In this document: positions 16,706 through 22,824 of the stretch, piece by piece
Numbering within the stretch: position 1 is the first letter of the stretch
Layout: every line of letters begins with the position of its first letter
Source: Podochytrium sp. JEL0797
Lineage: Eukaryota > Chytridiomycota > Chytridiomycetes > Chytridiales > Chytriomycetaceae
Direction: 5' to 3'
NCBI GenBank assembly: GCA_027596195.1
Contig: JADGJG010000356.1
Location: forward strand, 1 to 22,824
Length of the DNA stretch: 22,824 nucleotides
Program-made: the position numbers and the translations under genes
The notes under the pieces: generated by a model
Database searches by the model: none
Told to the model about the DNA's origin: nothing
What the model saw: the letters and a program-made list of their open reading frames with translations, nothing else

Positions 16706-18918
16706 TCACAACGAAGATATCACCAAATAAATGTTCAAGCCCGTCACAGCAACAGCAATTAAATACACTAACGTGGCAAACAGCCAAGAGTTGGAATACT
16801 GCACGGCTATCGCTCCTTCCTCTCGCGTCGCGTCCGCATCGACATATTGCACCGTCATCACCCTCCGTGAACTTGTAAAGTAAACCAGCGGCCACACTGC
16901 GAACGGCAACAGCACCCCCAATACGACCTGAGACAACACCAACAAGTTGTCGACACCCGCATCTCCCTGCGTCGCCGTCACCACCAGGGCTGGAACAATC
17001 GCAATCCCACGCGTCACCAATCTACGTGCCCACATTCGTCTCTTGAAGAACGCAACCATCGGTTGGGTGAACGAATGCACCGCACCCTTGTTTGCACCAA
17101 CTTGCGCATCAACACTTGCATCCAGTCGCCCCGTAGGGCCACTCCTCCCCAACTTATCCGCAACCAAAAACTCCTCCCCATCAACTGCATCCAACGTATC
17201 CACTCCCCCAAGAAACCCCTCCATAACAACCTGACCCGCCAGCGTCCCCGTCACCGTACTACACTGCCCACTAAAAAACAACCCCACAGCAAACACAGTC
17301 GCCACACCTTTGCCCAAATTCTGATGCAACAAGTCATACGCGTCTTGGATCCCCGTGACGGCTTGATTCGAGTCGCCGAGCAGCGGATCGTAGAAGGCGG
17401 CGGCGGCTGTGATGAGAATCGAAGAGTTCACGAGGGTCGCGTAGAGGAGGGAGAGGGTGGAGTCGACGTTGAGGTGTTGTATGCATTTTTTGATGAGAGA
17501 TTGGTAGTGGGAGGGAAGGGTTCGAGCGGGAGGTGGCGGGGTTCGGGATCGCATGGAGAAGAGGGTCGTGCTGCTGGGTTGAGATCCGATGGGGGCGGGG
17601 TCGCTGTTGGGAATGGTAGAAGGGATCGTCGGTGCTGCCAATTCAATGATTGTGTCGATGGATTCGGCTCTATTCGTCGGTGGCGACACCACGAACGGTA
17701 CGGTTTCAAAAGGAGTAGCAGTGGTGGATTGGCTGATGGGATCGAGTGGTGGTTGATCGTGCCCCGCGTTCGATTTCGATCCGCTCAATTTGGAAGCCGC
17801 CAGCCGCTCCAAATGCATCGGTGACTTGAACTGCACAAGGGAAGAATGTAGATACAGATTGTGCGGCATGACGGTAGCTCCGAGAATTCCCAAACAGCTG
17901 AACACGGCGTTCGAATCCTTCACCAACGTCAGTGACGGCAGATACCCCAACAACGCGTCCCCCCAATTAACACCGACACGAGGCAGCAAAATCATGAAGC
18001 AGATGCCGACACCGAGAATCAGAATGAAGATGAACATTTCAAAATATCGCAGTCGTTTTTGGTTCCAGCTGCAATTCGAGGTTAGCGCGTTCCTTTGACA
18101 ACGGCGCCGATTCAAAAACCTACCCAAAAAGCACTACAAGAACATCCAGCCCCATGACCAAAACGCCGTAACTTATGGGCAATCCAAACAACAACTTTAT
18201 CGCAATGGCGGCACCAATCACTTCTGCCAGGTCCGTCGAAATAATGGCCACTTCCGCAAGGATCCATAGTATAAAATTCGCAACAGGATGGAATTCTTTT
18301 CGACACATTTGAGGGAGATCGAGCCCCGTGGCCACGCCCAGACGGATAGTGAGAGATTGAAGTGCGATGGCAATTAGACCTGAGAGGAGGACCACGAATT
18401 GCATCGCGTAGTTGAATTGGGCACCGGCTGTTGCAGGAAAGAAAGAGGTTAGGGGCGAGATGGGAGGGAAATTTGGATGTGGCGTCAGGCACATATGCCG
18501 TTGGGCACACGTCAAACTGGGTGATTGATGACTGATGGTGCACGCGCCGATTTACGGCGACGAAGGTCGTCATGGCATCCAGGTCACGTCCACAAACGCA
18601 GCAATTGCAGTTCATTATGAGGAAAGGTGGCGTAATTCATTCCCGCTCAGAAGCTTCCAAATGAGCTGCTGCTTCGCGACACTCACCCTGCAAATCGGTG
18701 GCCCAATTTCCTGGATCCATGTAACCGACAGCAACAAAGCTCCCAGGTCCAACGGTGGCTAAAACGATGGCGCCGATCCGTTTGGCGGTTTGCGCCAGTC
18801 CTTCCCATTTGGAATAGAAGCCTATGTGGGCCGAGGAGCCAACAGAGACCTGTTCCTGCTCTGGAGTGAGAGAATCGTGGACGAGAAGATCTTGCTGCAG
18901 GGCAGGGCGGGTGTCCAT
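16706..18918 (-). CDS. Nramp-family divalent metal transporter
   Basis: Predicted proton-coupled Mn2+/Fe2+ transporter of plasma or endosomal/vacuolar membrane. Exons: 18918-18687, 18427-18124, 18068-16706 (632 aa); phases agree. Metal-binding motifs are intact: D68-P-G-N71 in TM1 (GYMDPGNWATD) and MPHN at 246-249 in TM6 (GATVMPHNLYLHSS). Other family segments are ILAEVAIISTDLAEVIGAA (TM3), FYDPLLGD, and the TM8-like GLFFSGQCSTVTGTLAGQVVMEGFLGG. A loop of about 120 residues (260-381), rich in Ser, Pro and Thr, separates TM6 from TM7. ATG chosen at 18918 because the frame upstream is low-complexity and would overlap the divergent transporter gene. Divergently arranged with the gene at 19035, 116 bp between starts. 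Localisation cannot be read from sequence. Confidence 0.93.
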
Positions 18919-19034
18919 TATAGGGTGCTGGCGGGGAAATGTGGGCGCAGGTCCTGGTGTCACACGTTTTTCTTTCGAAATTTCGTTGCCGAAAGAACCC
19001 TGCAAACGACCTGCAGGAATCGTCCCAAACTCTG
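18919..19034. promoter_or_regulatory. Bidirectional promoter, Nramp / SLY41-like
   Basis: 116 bp separate the Nramp ATG (18918, minus) and the transporter ATG (19035, plus). Both genes must start from here or within each other's 5' regions. The centre holds TTTCTTTCGAAATTTCG, a short self-complementary AT-rich element. No TATA box is certain. Confidence 0.5.
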
Positions 19035-20592
19035 ATGATCCCAAGCTCGCCGCCCAGTGATCCCCAGCTACCCCGCCCCTCGTCCACCCCTCCTTCGTAC
19101 TCGCCGTTCCCGCCGCTGTTGAACGATCCATCTCCGCGCTCCCACAGCCGATCCATGTCACCTTTGCCCGGATTTTCGTCCTTGCCGGGATTTTCCCAGG
19201 CTCATACGAGGATATCTACCGGTATGAGCGGAAGTGGACGCTCCGAATCCCTCGACATGGTATCGGACTCGGACTATTTGATTGACACCTCGAAGCACGC
19301 CAAAGGGCACATTCTGCGCGAGTCCAATAAGTCCCTCGGTGCGCTGATGATGGGATCTTCTCTGCTCGGTCCAGACTCGGCAATCGCTGCTTTCCGGCAC
19401 AAACACGTGGACCTGGTCGAAAATGCCCAGTTCATTGCCCTGTGCCTGCTCTGGTACTTTGCTTCCTCGGTCACATCCAACATTGGAAAGGACCTCCTCA
19501 ACGTGTTCAAATATCCGCTGACCTTGGCTTGGGTCCAGTTCCTGTTTGTCGCTGTTGGATGTCTCGTCGTTGCATCGATACAACGATTGATTGTGGGAGA
19601 TAAGACGGCCGGGATTCGGTTTCCCACCATAGACGCTTTCAAAACCACGGCTCCGTTGAGTCTCTTTCTGATTTCGGGCCACGCCTTTTCGAGCATGGCC
19701 ATTTCTCGGGTTCCTGTTTCGTTCGCACATACCATCAAAGTGAGCAATCAATTGATTAGATGCTGATCTTCAGAATTCTAAATCATCTTCAACACAGGCA
19801 TTGTCTCCTCTATTTACAATCGGAATCTACCGTTTCGTTTTCGGCGTCCAATACGTCTCGAAAGTATACGTGTCCCTCATCCCACTCACAATCGGTGTAA
19901 TGCTCGTTTGCACCAACAAACTCACTTTCCACTGGCTTGGATTCCTCTGCGCCCTAACATCCACCATCATTTTCGTGGTCCAAAACATTGTCTCCAAATC
20001 CATCTTCAACAAGCAAGCCTCAGCCAAACAGTCCAAGAAAATGGACAAATACAACCTCTTGTTCTATTCGTCCGTCACTTCCTTCTTCCTCATGGCGCCA
20101 TTATGGTTTTACGCAGACGGACTGTCCATGTTTGGTGGGGACAGCAAGTCCACTCCTTCCATCGGCCCCATCTCCTCCTTCCAAGCCTCTCAACACACCA
20201 ACTCGTCAACCGCAAATTACTCTTCCTCCTCCTCTCGAATTACCGCCACCTCCCCCGAAATCATACACCTCTTCCTCATCAACGGCATCAGCCACTTTGC
20301 GCAAGCCGCACTCAGCTTTAGCATCCTCGCGCAGGTCCATAACCCCGTCACATTCAGTATTGCATCGCTGTTCAAGCGCATTGTCGTGATTGTCGCGAGT
20401 ATCGTGTATTTCGGGGAGACGAGCAAAGTTGGGCCTGTGCAATGGTTTGGACTTGTTTTGACGTTTGTTGGGTTGTACATGTATGATCGGGCCAAGTTGG
20501 AGGTGAAAGGGGGTAGGATGGAGGAGGAGGTGGAGTTTTTGGGGGCCGCGAGGAGGAAGAAGCAGCAGCAGCAGGGTGTGTTGCCTATTTAG
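19035..20592 (+). CDS. SLY41-like triose-phosphate-transporter-family protein
   Basis: Predicted ER/Golgi membrane transporter of the drug/metabolite superfamily (TPT family); substrate unknown. Exons: 19035-19739 and 19798-20592 (499 aa). The 58-nt intron has donor GTGAGC and acceptor AACACAG, phase 0, and splicing gives FAHTIK-ALSPLFTIGIYRF, the family's conserved junction. Residues 1 to about 125 are hydrophilic, Ser/Pro-rich and probably cytosolic. TM segments span about 131-470, with ALCLLWYFASSVTSNIGKDLL, TNKLTFHWLGFLCAL..FVVQNIVSK and NPVTFSIASLFKRIVVIVASIVYFGE. The C-tail is charged, with a short Gln run. The ATG at 19035 is used because upstream codons fall in the shared promoter. 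The SLY41 subgroup is suggested by FVVQNI and the LFKRI motif; a nucleotide-sugar transporter is the main alternative. Confidence 0.87.
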
Positions 20593-20657
20593 ACCCTTTT
20601 TTCCTTCGGTTTCTAATATTAACGCTGGTCGGGTAATGAAAGAAGTATAAACTCTAT

Positions 20658-21731
20658 TTAATTCTCTGACTGTGATTGAATGAGACCCAAGAAGGATGCG
20701 ACGAGGTCGGTGACCGTCCTCGATGTCTCTGCCTCCAAGTGCAAATGATGCGAGCCGCCAACAACCCATTCCACACGCGTTTCAAGATTCCTCCCGTCTT
20801 CACCCATTCTGCCACTCAACACTGCAATTCGTTGCTGAACAAGCGGATCCGAATCCTTCAGGATGGGAGAATCGGATCCCAACAGCAAAAGAACACTGCA
20901 ACGGATATTGCGCATGATTGTTTCCACTCCATTGTGATCCCATTGAAAGAAATGACGCATCAGCAAACGCTTGTCGGTGGTCCATCGATATTTCGCGGCC
21001 CCGTCTTCACTCGCCGCACCGGGAACGCGTTCCATTCCGCGTTGACACAACAACATGGCGGCATCAAACGAAACCTTGGTCACCCCGTCCATACGTACCC
21101 TCGCCGCATGCTCCATGCTCTCGTACATTGTTCGCGGTTTCTCCTCGGCAAAACCCGCTTGTTCCAAATTCAACACGCGCCTCTTGTCGATAAACTGCCT
21201 CATTGCGGATGCATCTCCTCCGAGGTGATCAATCTTGTTGTAATGCCCGATGCTTTCGATAATGATCAGGGACTCGACTTTCTCAGGGTAACATCCAGCA
21301 AAGAGAAACGAGACGTGTCCACCCATGGAATGGCCAACGAGAGTAAACGCGGGCCATCCGAGAGCGTTCGATACATCGAGGATAGCGAGAGCAAAGTCCC
21401 ACGGGTAATACGTTTGAGCCGGGGGCAGTGGGTCGGAAAGTCCGTGACCCGGAAGATCGATCGTGACGAGGGAGATGCGTGTGTCTTCGGGGATGGGACG
21501 GTCAAAGAGATTGGCGGCAAATGGGTCGAATGAATTTGCGTTATCGAGCTGTAGTGGGGAGACGATTGGTGATGCGTTCCGAAGGGAAAGCACAATGGAT
21601 CCTCTCACCCAGCCATGCACTGCCAGGACTCGGATCTCTTTGGCAGCCGGGGTTTTCCTAGACGCATACTGTTTGCCAGCAATCCTGAGGCCGTTGGAGG
21701 CCGTGAATGAAACTTCTATCGGGCTGGTCAT
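20658..21731 (-). CDS. Alpha/beta hydrolase, serine hydrolase-like (SERHL type)
   Basis: Predicted serine hydrolase of unknown substrate. Exons: 21731-21609 and 21548-20658 (337 aa). The 60-nt intron 21608-21549 (GTGAGA..CTACAG) is in frame and has no stop, so the uninterrupted frame is misleading: splicing joins AVHGW to LDNANSFDPF, the exact HGWLDNA pattern of this family. Nucleophile elbow GHSMGG with Ser115, oxyanion-side HGW at 39-41, IDLPGHGLSD at about 71-80, strand VLLLLGSDSPI near the usual acid position, and GGSHHLHLE with the catalytic His at about 308. No signal peptide or membrane segment, so probably cytosolic or peroxisomal; no clear peroxisomal tripeptide at the C-terminus. 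Tail-to-tail with the SLY41-like gene, 65 bp between stops. The ATG at 21731 is the first in frame. Confidence 0.9.
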   Translation of the reverse strand: MTSPIEVSFTASNGLRIAGKQYASRKTPAAKEIRVLAVHGWVRGSIVLSLRNASPIVSPLQLDNANSFDPFAANLFDRPIPEDTRISLVTIDLPGHGLSDPLPPAQTYYPWDFALAILDVSNALGWPAFTLVGHSMGGHVSFLFAGCYPEKVESLIIIESIGHYNKIDHLGGDASAMRQFIDKRRVLNLEQAGFAEEKPRTMYESMEHAARVRMDGVTKVSFDAAMLLCQRGMERVPGAASEDGAAKYRWTTDKRLLMRHFFQWDHNGVETIMRNIRCSVLLLLGSDSPILKDSDPLVQQRIAVLSGRMGEDGRNLETRVEWVVGGSHHLHLEAETSRTVTDLVASFLGLIQSQSEN

Positions 21732-22475
21732 CGATGCCAAGCACGAAAAAACTTACCAGGAAAACACAACACCGATCCAGGCACCGATCCGTCGCCCCGC
21801 CTTCCCCTCGCTCTTCAACAACTCCACCTCACACTCTCTGTGTGTCAATAGATTGCCCATACCGCTGTGATTTCATTGGTCGGGATTGCTGCCATGGCAT
21901 TTGATTCGATTTGGCCGCAGCATTTCCCCCCAGCCGCTCACAACTGCGCGACTTGAACGCCATATATGCACCTGGGCCCGTTTGAGGCGGCGCTTTGAGT
22001 TCGACCAAATGCCCAGCACGAAACCCTGGCCTGTCAAACTCGACCTACCAAAACAAAAACCACAAACAGCTCGCATATTCGGCACAACGAACGAATCCCC
22101 GCACACTAATATCCCAAACCCTCAATCTCCTTCCATAAACGCGTATTGCTTGTCTTTTTTGCGAAGTTTCAGCCCAATGTCAGGCCCATATTCCTCGTAG
22201 CCAACAAACAAGCAAACCACACCGAACGATATAACTCATCAGTATGATTGTATTATCGGGTCAGATCTGTGTTTGGTTCCGGTTTTGTTGTCTCCTTTCC
22301 GATGACCTCTAGTTGGGTTTCGCAACCCACATCTTGACAATCCAAACGAAAGACGCGCGTCTCACACAACGAAAACAGCAAATCAAGTGATATCAGAGAG
22401 CATGAATATTTATTACAACAGCTGCTCCTCGCACACTCTATAAACAACGAAAAAACAACGTATGCGAATGCGAAA
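21732..22475. other. Intergenic: hydrolase promoter and histone H3 3' flank
   Basis: About 745 bp with no supported gene. The left part is the hydrolase 5' flank; the right part is the H3 3' UTR and its poly(A) signal. The minus-strand frame 22106-21873 (77 codons) has no recognisable motif and no splice partner. No metazoan-type histone stem-loop was noticed. Confidence 0.55.
22409..22414 (-). terminator. Polyadenylation signal of histone H3
   Basis: AATAAA on the minus strand in TTGTAATAAATATTC, about 61 nt after the H3 stop. A polyadenylated histone mRNA is expected in fungi. Confidence 0.6.

Positions 22476-22824
<349 letters not shown>

Noticed and set aside
17063..17824. 253-codon plus-strand frame antisense to Nramp
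   Set aside because: It lies opposite conserved Nramp transmembrane segments and has low-complexity content.
20676..21533. 285-codon plus-strand frame antisense to the hydrolase
   Set aside because: It starts with a non-ATG codon region, matches no family and mirrors a gene with clear catalytic motifs on the other strand. GC-rich coding sequence often leaves the opposite strand open.

Overview
The window looks like nuclear DNA of an early-diverging fungus, most likely a chytrid (Chytridiomycota). Signs of a fungus: a histone H3 with the fungal tail RLRGERS and Ala instead of Cys in NLAAIHAKR, a PHO85-type cyclin, and a Skt5/Chs4-type chitin synthase activator ending in a CaaX box. Signs of an early-diverging lineage: class C (GABA-B-like) receptors, which are common in chytrids and to my knowledge absent from most Dikarya. 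Genes are close together and most introns are 48-100 nt with GT..AG ends. Donors of the form GTGGGT recur. Exon models were built by hand from splice motifs, reading-frame phase and protein-family conservation; none has been tested against RNA.

Layout, left to right. 1-909: no secure gene. 910-2114 (-): PCL-type cyclin, 2 exons. 2965-5335 (-): BCH/CRAL-TRIO plus RhoGAP protein of the ARHGAP1 type, 7 exons. 5512-6050 (-) and 6107-6687 (+): two head-to-head 120-aa YbjQ/UPF0145 genes, 56 bp apart. 7049-10058 and 10388-13410 (both -): two tandem class C receptors of 899 and 901 aa with the same seven-exon structure. 13535-13616 (-): tRNA-Leu(CAA). 13791-16448 (-): Skt5/Chs4-like Sel1-repeat protein, 749 aa, 7 exons. 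16706-18918 (-): Nramp metal transporter, 632 aa, 3 exons. 19035-20592 (+): SLY41-like triose-phosphate-transporter-family protein, 499 aa, 2 exons. 20658-21731 (-): serine hydrolase-like alpha/beta hydrolase, 337 aa, 2 exons. 22476-22824 (-): histone H3, cut by the right edge.

The genes do not form one pathway. Three belong to growth and polarity (cyclin, RhoGAP, Skt5), two are membrane transporters, and the receptor pair is a lineage-specific sensory module. The most unusual parts are the receptor pair and the YbjQ pair. In the receptors the expected signal-peptide region is broken in both copies in different ways. There is also a 190-bp identical tract, a patch of fast divergence in the ligand-binding domain and a conserved extra C-terminal domain. 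The two YbjQ paralogues share no intron position.
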